This document shows, one piece after another, positions 41,225-48,432 of a stretch of DNA of 64,000 bases; position 1 is the first letter of the stretch; each line of letters opens with the position of its first letter. The notes under the pieces were generated by a model, which saw only the letters and a program-made list of their open reading frames with translations, was not told where the DNA came from and did not search any database. This DNA is from Rubrivivax gelatinosus (GTDB lineage: Bacteria; Pseudomonadota; Gammaproteobacteria; Burkholderiales; Burkholderiaceae_C). The stretch lies in the NCBI RefSeq assembly GCF_004340905.1, contig NZ_SLXD01000015.1, forward strand, positions 55,817-119,816, given 5' to 3'. A program made the position numbers and the translations under genes.

Positions 41225-41395
41225 ATGGAATTCGGCATCGTCCCCGCCCTGTTCGCGATCACGCTGCTGATCGCGCTGGTTTTCGGCCTGTACCAGTACC
41301 GCAAGGTCATGCGCGCCCGGCGCGAAGGGCGGCGTTCCGTGCAGGCCGAGGTGCGCGGCGAGCCGCCGTCCAGGCCGGACCGCGGCTCGCGCTGA
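41225..41395 (+). CDS. Small single-pass membrane protein
   Basis: A 56-residue protein with one hydrophobic helix (VPALFAITLLIALVFGLYQY) followed by a basic cytoplasmic-type tail (RKVMRARREGRRS). CAGGAGAG precedes the ATG at ideal spacing, which supports real translation. It lies between the hybrid kinase (53 bp upstream) and the P450 gene. No family recognised. Confidence 0.6.
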   Translation: MEFGIVPALFAITLLIALVFGLYQYRKVMRARREGRRSVQAEVRGEPPSRPDRGSR

Positions 41396-41452
41396 GCCAT
41401 GGCGCGCACGGCGCTTGCCGGGCGGGCGCGCCAACCTCTGCCGGGAACCTCG

Positions 41453-42742
41453 ATGCCGCACGTCCTGCCCCGCCCCGGCGCCCTCGGCGCCGCCTCGCCG
41501 CTGCCGCGCCTGCCCGGCTTCGATCACACGCTGGCCTGGCTCGCCGACCCCTACCGCTTCATCGCGCGCGGCTGTGCGGCCCTGGGTGCCGACGTCTTCC
41601 AGACCCGGCTGGCGCTGCGGCCGGTGATCTGCCTGTCCGGCCCGCTGGCCGCCGAGCTGTTCTACGACGAACGCCGCTTCGTGCGTGCCGGCGCCGCACC
41701 CGAGCCGCTGAAGGCCACGCTCTTCGGGCGCGACGGCGTGCAGACGCTCGACGGTGCCGCGCACCGCGTGCGCAAGGCCCTGCTCGTCGGGCTCACCGAG
41801 CCCGCCAGCGTGCAGGCGCTGGTCGACATCGCCGCCCAGGAGTGGGACCGTGCCGCCGCGCAGTGGGTCGCGGCGCAGCGGCCGGTGACGCTGTACCGCG
41901 CGGTGCAGCCGCTGCTGGCGCGTGCGGCCTGTCGCTGGGCCGGCGTGCCACTGCCCGAGCCCGAGGCCGGACGCCGCACGCGCCAGCTGACGGCGCTGTT
42001 CGACTCCGCGGCCGCGGGGCCGCTGGGGCATCTGCAGGCCCGCTGGGCGCGCCGGCGCACCGAGATCTGGCTCGCGGGCGTCGTCGAAGATGCACGCGCC
42101 GGGCGCGCGGCGCTGCCGCCGGGCAGCCCGGCGCAGGTTATCGTGGCCTACCGCGACCTCGACGGCCGGCCGCTGCCGGCGCACACGGCGGCCGTCGAGC
42201 TGCTGAACCTGCTGCGGCCGGTGGTCGCGGTCTCGGTCTGGATCACCTTCGTCGCCCACGCGCTGCAGCGCTTCCCGGCCTGCCGTGCGGCGCTGCTCAT
42301 GCCCGAGGGCGGCGAGCTGCGCCGCCCGTTCATCGACGAGGTCCGCCGGCACTATCCCTTCTTCCCGGCGATCGCCGCCCGCGTGCGGGCCGACTTCGAC
42401 TGGTGCGGCCTGCACTTCCCGGCGGGGCGCCGCGTGCTGCTGGACGTCCACGGCACGCACCACGACCCGCGCGCCTGGCGCGAGCCGCAGGCCTTCCTGC
42501 CCGAGCGCTGGCTGCAGCGCCGGCCCGGACCTTACGAATTTCTGGCGCAGGGCGGCGGCGACATCGCCGGCGGCCACCGCTGTCCCGGCGAGGAGATCGC
42601 GCTGCGACTGATGCTGATGGCGCTGCAGCGCCTGCTGCGCATGCGCCTGCTGCTGCCGCCCCAGGTGACGACGCTGCGCATGTCACGCCTGCCCGCGCTG
42701 CCGGCCGACGGCATGCGGCTGCGGGTGCTGGACGTCGGCTGA
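41453..42742 (+). CDS. CYP152-type cytochrome P450 peroxygenase
   Basis: A 429-residue P450. The heme-binding loop QGGGDIAGGHRCPGEEI, with the thiolate Cys in HRCPGE, is the CYP152 form. The I-helix carries NLLRPVVAVSVWITF, with the Arg-Pro pair that replaces the usual acid-alcohol pair in fatty acid peroxygenases (P450-BSbeta, OleT, SPalpha). Such enzymes use hydrogen peroxide directly to hydroxylate or decarboxylate fatty acids and need no reductase; none is encoded nearby. The ATG at 41453 has a GGGAA site and gives the family length; 41399 is the alternative. A hairpin terminator follows. Confidence 0.9.
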   Translation: MPHVLPRPGALGAASPLPRLPGFDHTLAWLADPYRFIARGCAALGADVFQTRLALRPVICLSGPLAAELFYDERRFVRAGAAPEPLKATLFGRDGVQTLDGAAHRVRKALLVGLTEPASVQALVDIAAQEWDRAAAQWVAAQRPVTLYRAVQPLLARAACRWAGVPLPEPEAGRRTRQLTALFDSAAAGPLGHLQARWARRRTEIWLAGVVEDARAGRAALPPGSPAQVIVAYRDLDGRPLPAHTAAVELLNLLRPVVAVSVWITFVAHALQRFPACRAALLMPEGGELRRPFIDEVRRHYPFFPAIAARVRADFDWCGLHFPAGRRVLLDVHGTHHDPRAWREPQAFLPERWLQRRPGPYEFLAQGGGDIAGGHRCPGEEIALRLMLMALQRLLRMRLLLPPQVTTLRMSRLPALPADGMRLRVLDVG

Positions 42743-42788
42743 AGCGCGGCGCCGCCGGCGCGCCTGGCCGCCTGCTGGCGGCGGGATG

Positions 42789-42810
42789 TCCCGGCCGGAG
42801 GCCGGGATTT
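42789..42810 (+). terminator. Probable terminator after the P450 gene
   Basis: An 8-bp perfect stem (TCCCGGCC / GGCCGGGA) with a GGA loop followed by TTT. The T-run is short, and the element touches the stop codon of the convergent small gene. Confidence 0.5.
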
Positions 42811-43037
42811 CAGTGCTCGAGTTCGGCGTAGCCGGAGACGAACAGCCAGGCGTCGTGGCGTTCGACGCACAGTTCCACCCGGTCGCCCGGGCTCAGGTGC
42901 TCGAAATCGGCGCCTGGCGTGCTCTTGGTGACGGTCCATTCGCGTTGGTCGTCACCATCGAGATAGGCCAGCCCCGTGCGGGGCAGGATCTCGCGCACGA
43001 CGGCCCTGATGATCGACGAGTTCGGCGCAGCGGTCAT
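42810..43037 (-). CDS. Small beta-rich protein of unknown function
   Basis: A 75-residue protein: IIRAVVREILPRTGLAYLDGDDQREWTVTKS and then LSPGDRVELCVERHDAWLFVSGYAELEH. The alternation of short strands and the LSPGDRVEL turn suggest an SH3/OB-like barrel. AGGAG lies 8 bases before the ATG. It converges on the P450 gene. The family is not recognised; a nucleic-acid or ligand-binding barrel is only a guess. Confidence 0.6.
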   Translation of the reverse strand: MTAAPNSSIIRAVVREILPRTGLAYLDGDDQREWTVTKSTPGADFEHLSPGDRVELCVERHDAWLFVSGYAELEH

Positions 43038-43310
43038 TCTGGATCTCCTGACGTGAGGGCGCCGCACCGCCGCCAGGGCGGCCGGCAGGGCGATTAGGCG
43101 CCCACCCGCCCCAGGGGTTTTGCGACCGATCAAAGCGCCCGCCTCCCGCGGCCGGCGCCGTGCTGCGGCATCATCGCCGCCGGCGGCGGTGCACCATGAA
43201 GGGGTGCTGTCGTGCCACTGTCGCCTCGCTGTCGCCGCCTGTCGGGGTGCTGGCGTCGCGCCGGACCGCCGCGCCGGGCAAGCTGAGGCCGTCGATTGCA
43301 GGAACACACG

Positions 43311-43844
43311 ATGCTGGTTCAGAAACTGAGGATCCAACGCGGCTGGTCGCAACAGCAGCTCGCCGAACTGAGCGGCCTGAGCGTGCGCACCATCCAGCGC
43401 ATCGAGCGCGGCCAGCCGGCCAGCGCGGAAACCCTGAAATCGCTGGCGTCGGTCTTCGAGATCGACTTTTCCGTCCTCATGCCGGCCCAGACGCCGGCGC
43501 CCGATCCGGAGACCACGATGGCAGCCGAGCCCCTGACCCCACCCGCCACCCCGGCGATGGCCCCCGACGGCGCGAGCCTCAGCGCCGAGGAACGCCTGGC
43601 CTTGCGCCACGTGCGCCGGCTGCGCGACTTCTACAGCCAGTTGACGACCTACGCCGCCGTCATCCTGATGCTGCTGGTCATCAACCTGCTGACCGTGCCG
43701 CAGTACCTCTGGGTGGTCTGGCCGGCGCTGGGCTGGGGCATCGCGCTGCTGGTCCAGGCGGCGAGCCTGTGGGGCCCCAAACGTTTCCTCGGCCCGGAGT
43801 GGGAGCGCCGCCAGCTCGAGAAGCGCCTGGGCCGTCCGCTCTGA
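43311..43844 (+). CDS. XRE helix-turn-helix protein with C-terminal 2TM domain
   Basis: A 177-residue membrane-tethered regulator. The N-terminal HTH LRIQRGWSQQQLAELSGLSVRTIQRIERGQPASAETLKSLASVF is classic Cro/XRE type. A Pro-rich linker of about 35 residues is followed by a 2TM domain (VRRLRDFYSQLTTYAAVILMLLVINLL ... YLWVVWPALGWGIALLVQAASLWG). Regulators of this form act from the inner membrane. The ATG at 43311 follows AGGA; TTG at 43296 is possible. About 270 bp upstream, shared with the divergent small gene, should hold its promoter. Targets unknown. Confidence 0.85.
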   Translation: MLVQKLRIQRGWSQQQLAELSGLSVRTIQRIERGQPASAETLKSLASVFEIDFSVLMPAQTPAPDPETTMAAEPLTPPATPAMAPDGASLSAEERLALRHVRRLRDFYSQLTTYAAVILMLLVINLLTVPQYLWVVWPALGWGIALLVQAASLWGPKRFLGPEWERRQLEKRLGRPL

Positions 43845-43850
43845 CTCCGA

Positions 43851-44315
43851 TCAGGCCGGCTTGGCGACCATCAGCCAGAACACCGCGACGAAGGCGGTGA
43901 AAGCCGGCACGCCCAGCGCCACCCAGGCGAGCAGGCAGCGCCGGTAAGCCGCGGGCAGCGGCGCGGCGGCTGCAGACGCGGCTTCGGCCAGGCGGCGCAT
44001 GCGCATCTGCAGCACGGCGACCGGCAGCCAGCAGGCCACCGCCAGCGCGTAAAGCAGGGTCGCGTCGCGAACCCAGGGCGTGGACCAGGGCAGCTGCAGC
44101 ACCTGCAGCAGGTACCAGCCGCTCAGCGGCTGGAACACGACCGTGGTCGCGGTGAACAGCCAGTCGGCCCAGACGACCTGGCGCGCGACGAGCGCCGCCG
44201 CCACCGTGCGCCCCGACAGGCTGGCCAGCAGCAGGTGGAACGCCGAGCCCACGCCGGCGCCGAACAGCAGCGTCGACGACAGCACGTGCAGCCACTTGGC
44301 GACCAGGTAGTCCAT
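43851..44315 (-). CDS. DUF2269 family integral membrane protein
   Basis: A 154-residue protein with four predicted helices: WLHVLSSTLLFGAGVGSAFHLL, FTATTVVFQPLSGWYLLQVL, LLYALAVACWLPVAVLQMRM, and LLAWVALGVPAFTAFVAVFWLMVAKPA. The conserved KWLHVLSSTLLFG start and the final FWLMVAKP are typical of DUF2269, a family of unknown function. Its ATG shares one base with the stop of the epimerase-DoxX-like gene upstream (TGATG), so the two are translationally coupled. Confidence 0.8.
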   Translation of the reverse strand: MDYLVAKWLHVLSSTLLFGAGVGSAFHLLLASLSGRTVAAALVARQVVWADWLFTATTVVFQPLSGWYLLQVLQLPWSTPWVRDATLLYALAVACWLPVAVLQMRMRRLAEAASAAAAPLPAAYRRCLLAWVALGVPAFTAFVAVFWLMVAKPA

Positions 44316-45565
44316 CAGCGGTCGCGCGCCCACAGCAGCGCCAGCAGCGCGAGGATCGGCAGGTTTTTCGTCAGCGGCCCGTACGGATGGGCCCAGAACT
44401 CGGGCAGCGCGACGCTGATGACGGCGGTGTAGCCCAGCACCAGCGCCGCCTGCAGCGCCCACAGCCGGCGGTGGCGGCCGGGCCACAGCGTCGCAACGCC
44501 GAACCCCGCGTCCAGCCCCGCGGCGGCGAACAGCGCCGGCAGCCGAAGCGCCTCGGGCACGCCGCTGCGCGCCAGCAGCGCCAGGCTCTCGTCACGCGGG
44601 AAGACGAACAGCGACACCCAGGCCGTCAGCAGCCACAGCAGCGCCAGCGCCACGCGCAGCAGCGGCACCGTCCAGCCGGCCTCGGCCGTCGTGCGCAGTG
44701 CCGGTGCCAGCGTCCGCGGGATGAACGCCGCCACCGGCCGCGGCGGGCCGCCGATCAGCGTCGAGACGTCCTGGGCGTCGGCCGTGTTGCCGCGCTGCAG
44801 CATGCGCCACGCGTCACGGTCGAGCAGCCCGGTGCCGGCTGCGGCGACGGCCGCCATCAGCGGCGCCGGCACCGTGAGTGCGCGTGCGGGCGCCAGACCC
44901 AGCCCGGCGCGCAGGCCTTGCAGATAGGCCGCCAGCGTCGTCGGCTCGGGCCCGACGAGCGCGATGCGCCGGCCACGCCAGCGCCCGGCTGGCGCCTGCA
45001 GCAGCGCCAGCAGCGCCGCGACGACGTCGTCCACGTGCACCGGCTGGATCGCCTGCCGGCCGCCCGCCGGCAGCGCGAGCACGGGCAGCGAGGCCCAGGC
45101 GAGGAAGGCCGCGCTGCTGGCGCCGCCCGCGCCGAAGACCAGCGACGGCATCACCACGCAGGCGTCCAGCGGCAGCGCCAGCAGCCGCTGGTCGGCGGCG
45201 TGTTTGCTGCGGTGAAAGCCGCTCTCGGCTTCGTCGTCGGCGCCCAGCGCCGAGACCTGCACGACGCGGCGCACGCCGGCCGCGGCGCAGGCTTCGAACA
45301 AGGCCACCGGGCCGGTGACGTGCAGGTCGGCGAAACGCGCGCCCGGGGTCTCGCGGAAGATGCCGACGGTGTTGACGACGGCGTCCAGGCCGGCCAGGTG
45401 CTCGCTCCAGCGCGGCGGCGCGGCGGCGAAGTCGGCCGCGACGAAGGCGCAGCCACTGCCGTCGGGGCGCCGGCCGGCGCAGACCACCTCGTGACCGTGT
45501 GCGCGCAGCGCGTCGCGCAAGTGCGAGCCGATGAAGCCGCTGCTGCCGGTGAGGAGGATTCGCAT
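44315..45565 (-). CDS. NAD-dependent epimerase/dehydratase fused to a DoxX-like membrane domain
   Basis: A 416-residue fusion. Residues 1-280 are an atypical SDR of the NDUFA9/complex I-associated type: nucleotide-binding GSSGFIGSHLRDAL, VNTVGIFRE, SALGADDEAESGFHRSKHAADQ, and PVHVDDVVAALLALL. Residues 300-416 hold four hydrophobic helices in a DoxX-like arrangement. This fusion is common in Burkholderiales and lies with a DUF2269 gene. It probably acts on an isoprenoid or nucleotide-linked substrate at the membrane, but that is not known. GAGGAG-like sequence upstream is absent, so the ATG rests on domain alignment. Confidence 0.8.
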   Translation of the reverse strand: MRILLTGSSGFIGSHLRDALRAHGHEVVCAGRRPDGSGCAFVAADFAAAPPRWSEHLAGLDAVVNTVGIFRETPGARFADLHVTGPVALFEACAAAGVRRVVQVSALGADDEAESGFHRSKHAADQRLLALPLDACVVMPSLVFGAGGASSAAFLAWASLPVLALPAGGRQAIQPVHVDDVVAALLALLQAPAGRWRGRRIALVGPEPTTLAAYLQGLRAGLGLAPARALTVPAPLMAAVAAAGTGLLDRDAWRMLQRGNTADAQDVSTLIGGPPRPVAAFIPRTLAPALRTTAEAGWTVPLLRVALALLWLLTAWVSLFVFPRDESLALLARSGVPEALRLPALFAAAGLDAGFGVATLWPGRHRRLWALQAALVLGYTAVISVALPEFWAHPYGPLTKNLPILALLALLWARDR

Positions 45566-45647
45566 GGGAACAGCGCTTGCCGAAAGCGGCCAGCCGGCCG
45601 GGCAATCGGCATACCGCCGCCCCGGGCAAACGGCGACGGAGCGACCG

Positions 45648-46124
45648 ATGACAACGACGATCTCGCTGGCGCCGCGCAGCCATGCGCGCGACACCCTCAC
45701 CGACGGCCTGCTGGCCGCCGCCCTGTCGACCGTGGCACTGGTCTGGCGCGGCCGCCGGGACAGCACGCCGGCGGCGCCGCTGAACGCGATCAGCCACTGG
45801 CTCTGGCCGCGCCGCGCGCTGCACGCGGACGGGCCCTCGCTGCGCCACGCCGCCACCGGCACCGTGATCCACGTCGCATCGTCGATGCTGTGGGCCGCGG
45901 TCTATGACCTGATCCGCGCCCGCCGCCGCCGGCCGACGCCGCTCAACGCGATGGCTGACGCCGCCGCCGTCACCGCGATGGCCGCCGTCGTCGACCTGCA
46001 GCTGGTGCCGCGGCGGCTGACGCCGGGATTCGAGCACCGGCTCTCGCGCCCCAGCCTGTCGCTGGTCTACGGCAGCTTCGCCGTCGGGCTGGCGCTGGGC
46101 GGCCTGGTCGCGCTGCGCCGCTGA
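45648..46124 (+). CDS. Hypothetical membrane protein
   Basis: A 158-residue protein with hydrophobic stretches at about 18-30, 67-82, 98-110 and 137-155, separated by basic loops such as LIRARRRRPTPLNA. The pattern suggests a four-helix membrane protein with no recognisable motif. GGAG lies 7 bases before the ATG. It is divergent from the SDR-DoxX gene across only 82 bp. Confidence 0.6.
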   Translation: MTTTISLAPRSHARDTLTDGLLAAALSTVALVWRGRRDSTPAAPLNAISHWLWPRRALHADGPSLRHAATGTVIHVASSMLWAAVYDLIRARRRRPTPLNAMADAAAVTAMAAVVDLQLVPRRLTPGFEHRLSRPSLSLVYGSFAVGLALGGLVALRR

Positions 46125-46254
46125 ACGTGCCCGCCGGCCTCTACGGCTACACCCATCTGAGCGGCGGCGCCCCTGCGAGCGGCCGCGAGACTTGCGCACG
46201 CCGCCGGTGCTGCGGCCGCGGACCGCCGAAGCCGAAGGCGGCACGGTGCACCGA

Positions 46255-46272
46255 CCGTCACCACCGCGTCAC
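46255..46272 (+). promoter_or_regulatory. PhoB box upstream of the plcP-like gene
   Basis: Direct repeats CCGTCAC and GCGTCAC separated by CACC, in the 7-4-7 geometry of a PhoB box. Ten bp downstream is GACGAT, a possible -10. The same pair of repeats precedes the glycosyltransferase gene at the same distance from its start. Such a promoter would place the transcript start almost at the annotated ATG. Confidence 0.6.
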
Positions 46273-46296
46273 GCCGGCCGGCGACGATGCCGGTCC

Positions 46297-47151
46297 ATGC
46301 AGACGGCGCCTCCCTCCCCGCCCGACGCCCGAGACGGCGCCGCGGACGGCGCGCCGCTGCGGGTGCGCACGGCCTGGATCTCCGACATCCACCTCGGCAC
46401 GCCCGGCTGTCAGGCGCAGGCGCTGCTGGCCTTCCTGCGCGACCTGGAGTGCGACACGCTGTACCTCGTCGGCGACATCGTCGACGGCTGGCAGCTCAAA
46501 CGCAGCTGGTACTGGCCGCAGGCGCACAACGACGTCGTGCAGAAGATCCTGCGCAAGGCGCGCAAGGGCACGCGTGTCGTCTTCGTGCCCGGCAACCACG
46601 ACGGCTTCGCGCGCCGCTACGCCGAGCTGAACTTCGGCGGCGTCGAGGTGCTGGAGGAATGCCTGCACGAGACCGCCGACGGCCGCGTGCTCTGGGTGAC
46701 GCACGGCGACCTGTTCGACGGCATCGTGCAGCACGCGCGCTGGCTGGCGCACGTCGGCGACGCCGCCTACACGCTGGCGCTGGAGCTCAACCGCTGGTTC
46801 AACCGCGCGCGCTCGCACTTCGGCCTGCCGTACTGGAGCCTGTCGGGCTACCTGAAACACAAGGTCAAACGCGCCGTCAGCTACATCGACGACTTCGAGA
46901 CCGTGCTCGCGCACGAGGCGCGCCGCCGCGGCGCGCACGGCGTCGTCTGCGGCCACATCCACCACGCCGAGATCCGCACGATCGACGGCGTTCTCTACTG
47001 CAACGACGGCGACTGGGTCGAGAGCCTGACGGCCCTCGTCGAACACGCCGACGGCCGGCTGGAGATCGTGCGCGGCGGGCGGCGCACCCTGCCGGTGGCG
47101 GCGATGCCGGCAGCGGCCGAGTCCCTGCCGGAGGCCGAGCCGGTGGCCTGA
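46297..47151 (+). CDS. plcP: PlcP-like phospholipase C (metallophosphoesterase, often mislabelled LpxH)
   Basis: A 284-residue calcineurin-like phosphoesterase. Metal ligands are in WISDIHLGTPGCQA (about 28-40), LVGDIVDGW, PGNHDGF, THGDLFDG and CGHIHHAE. The stretch LKRSWYWPQAHNDVVQKILRKARKGTRV is shared with PlcP of Sinorhizobium, which cleaves phospholipid head groups during phosphate starvation, and is not typical of true LpxH. The ATG at 46297 is the best in-frame start; GTG at about 46363 is possible if the Pho promoter is correct. It converges on an MGDG-synthase-like glycosyltransferase, 18 bp apart, the natural partner for lipid remodelling. Confidence 0.78.
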   Translation: MQTAPPSPPDARDGAADGAPLRVRTAWISDIHLGTPGCQAQALLAFLRDLECDTLYLVGDIVDGWQLKRSWYWPQAHNDVVQKILRKARKGTRVVFVPGNHDGFARRYAELNFGGVEVLEECLHETADGRVLWVTHGDLFDGIVQHARWLAHVGDAAYTLALELNRWFNRARSHFGLPYWSLSGYLKHKVKRAVSYIDDFETVLAHEARRRGAHGVVCGHIHHAEIRTIDGVLYCNDGDWVESLTALVEHADGRLEIVRGGRRTLPVAAMPAAAESLPEAEPVA

Positions 47152-47169
47152 AGCGGCGCCCTGCGGCGC

Positions 47170-48336
47170 TCAGGCCGCCACGGCCTCGGCCTCGCCCAGG
47201 CCGTGCCGCGACGGAGCGCTGCGGCCGCGCAGCAGTTCGTCGAAGACCTCCAGCACCTCGGCCGCCGCGCGGTTGTCGACCCAGCGCACCCGCGCCTGGT
47301 ACTGCGGCAGGCGCTGCAGCAGTTCGGCCATCGCGGCCGGCAGCTCGCGCACCGAGCCCACCGCCAGTCCCAGGCCCAGTTCACGCAGCCACTGGACGTT
47401 GTAGCGCTCCTGCGGCAGCGTCGAGCCGTTCTCCAGCGTCAGCACCGGCAGGCCGAGCTGCACCGCCTCGCTGATCGACCCCGGGCCCGGCTTGCCGACG
47501 AAGACGTCGGCCAGCTGCAGCACACGCGGCACGTTCTGCGTGAAACCCAGCGCGACGTGCGGTGCCGCGCGCCGCATTGCCGCCAGCTCGGCCTGCAGCG
47601 CGGCGTTGTGGCCGCACAGCAGCACCAGTTGCACCTCGCCCAGCGCGCGCGCGATCTTCAGCATCTGGCGCGAGCCGTGGCCGCCGAACATCACCGCGGC
47701 CACCGGCCGGTCGGGGTCCAGGCCGAGCGCGGCGCGGTCGGCGCGCCGGTCGCCGGTGGCCGGACGGTGGAAGGCCGGGCGCAGCACCATGCCCGAGACG
47801 TGGTGCAGCCGCGACGCCGGCACGCCGGCGGCACGCGCCTGCTCGGCCGCCCGCGGGGTGCCGCAGACCAGGTGCTGCTCGACACGCGGCTCGATCCAGA
47901 ACCGCGGCGGGTGGTCGGCCAGGTCGGTCATCACGGTGGCGAAGGGCAGGCCCTGCCAGGCCGCCTGCACCGACTCGGCGAGCACACGGTTGAAGTTGGG
48001 CACGACCGAGACCACCAGGTCGGGACGGCTCTGAAGCCAGTGGCGGCGCAGCGCCGCGAGCATCGGCCGGTGCGCCAGGCGAATCAGCCCCTGCAGCAGC
48101 TTGAGCTCGTGCGCCAGCCCGGCGGTCCAGCCGCGGCGCAGGCGCAGGTTGTAGTAGTCCTCGGGCTCGAAGCCGGTCAGGCGCTGGAAGCTCGCGCCCG
48201 GGTCCAGCACGCGCACCAGGTTCACCGGGCGCAGCGTCCACGGCCGGCCCTGCTCCTTCGCCGTCTCCTGCAGCGCCTGCACCGCGGCCCGATGGCCGCC
48301 GCCGGCGTTGAAGTAGACGAGGTCGATCGTCGTCAT
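47170..48336 (-). CDS. MGDG-synthase-like glycosyltransferase (GT28)
   Basis: A 388-residue GT28 enzyme. The N-terminal FNAGGGHRAAVQALQETA is the lipid-acceptor glycine-rich loop of monogalactosyldiacylglycerol synthases and processive diacylglycerol glycosyltransferases. The C-terminal VGKPGPGSISEAVQLGLPVLTLENGSTLPQE is the nucleotide-sugar site. The likely reaction adds a sugar to diacylglycerol at the membrane, making phosphorus-free lipid from the diacylglycerol that PlcP releases. Start ATG 48336 (48345 possible). The PhoB box at 48360-48377 lies 23 bp upstream. Confidence 0.82.
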   Translation of the reverse strand: MTTIDLVYFNAGGGHRAAVQALQETAKEQGRPWTLRPVNLVRVLDPGASFQRLTGFEPEDYYNLRLRRGWTAGLAHELKLLQGLIRLAHRPMLAALRRHWLQSRPDLVVSVVPNFNRVLAESVQAAWQGLPFATVMTDLADHPPRFWIEPRVEQHLVCGTPRAAEQARAAGVPASRLHHVSGMVLRPAFHRPATGDRRADRAALGLDPDRPVAAVMFGGHGSRQMLKIARALGEVQLVLLCGHNAALQAELAAMRRAAPHVALGFTQNVPRVLQLADVFVGKPGPGSISEAVQLGLPVLTLENGSTLPQERYNVQWLRELGLGLAVGSVRELPAAMAELLQRLPQYQARVRWVDNRAAAEVLEVFDELLRGRSAPSRHGLGEAEAVAA

Positions 48337-48359
48337 GCCCCGCATCCTGGGGCCGGGCC

Positions 48360-48377
48360 GTGACGCCGAGGTGACGG
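48360..48377 (-). promoter_or_regulatory. PhoB box upstream of the glycosyltransferase gene
   Basis: On the minus strand, repeats CCGTCAC and GCGTCAC are separated by CTCG, then 10 bp to CAGGAT as a possible -10. The two repeats are identical to those before the plcP-like gene; only the spacer differs. The predicted transcript start falls at the annotated ATG. Confidence 0.6.
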
Positions 48378-48392
48378 TCACGAAAACGCCAC
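48375..48392 (+). promoter_or_regulatory. Possible PhoB box upstream of the pyruvate kinase gene
   Basis: Repeats CGGTCAC and ACGCCAC separated by GAAA, with CAGAGT 10 bp further as a weak -10. The first repeat overlaps the glycosyltransferase box on the other strand by three bases through an 11-bp palindrome, GTGACGGTCAC. The second repeat is degenerate, so this is less certain than the divergent box. Confidence 0.4.
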
Positions 48393-48432
48393 GCGGCGCG
48401 CGCAGAGTGCCCCCAAGGGAGAACACCGACCG

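Noticed and set aside
46297..47151. Naming the metallophosphoesterase LpxH
   Set aside because: The calcineurin motifs alone fit LpxH, but the SWYWPQAHNDVVQK segment and glycosyltransferase neighbour fit PlcP better.
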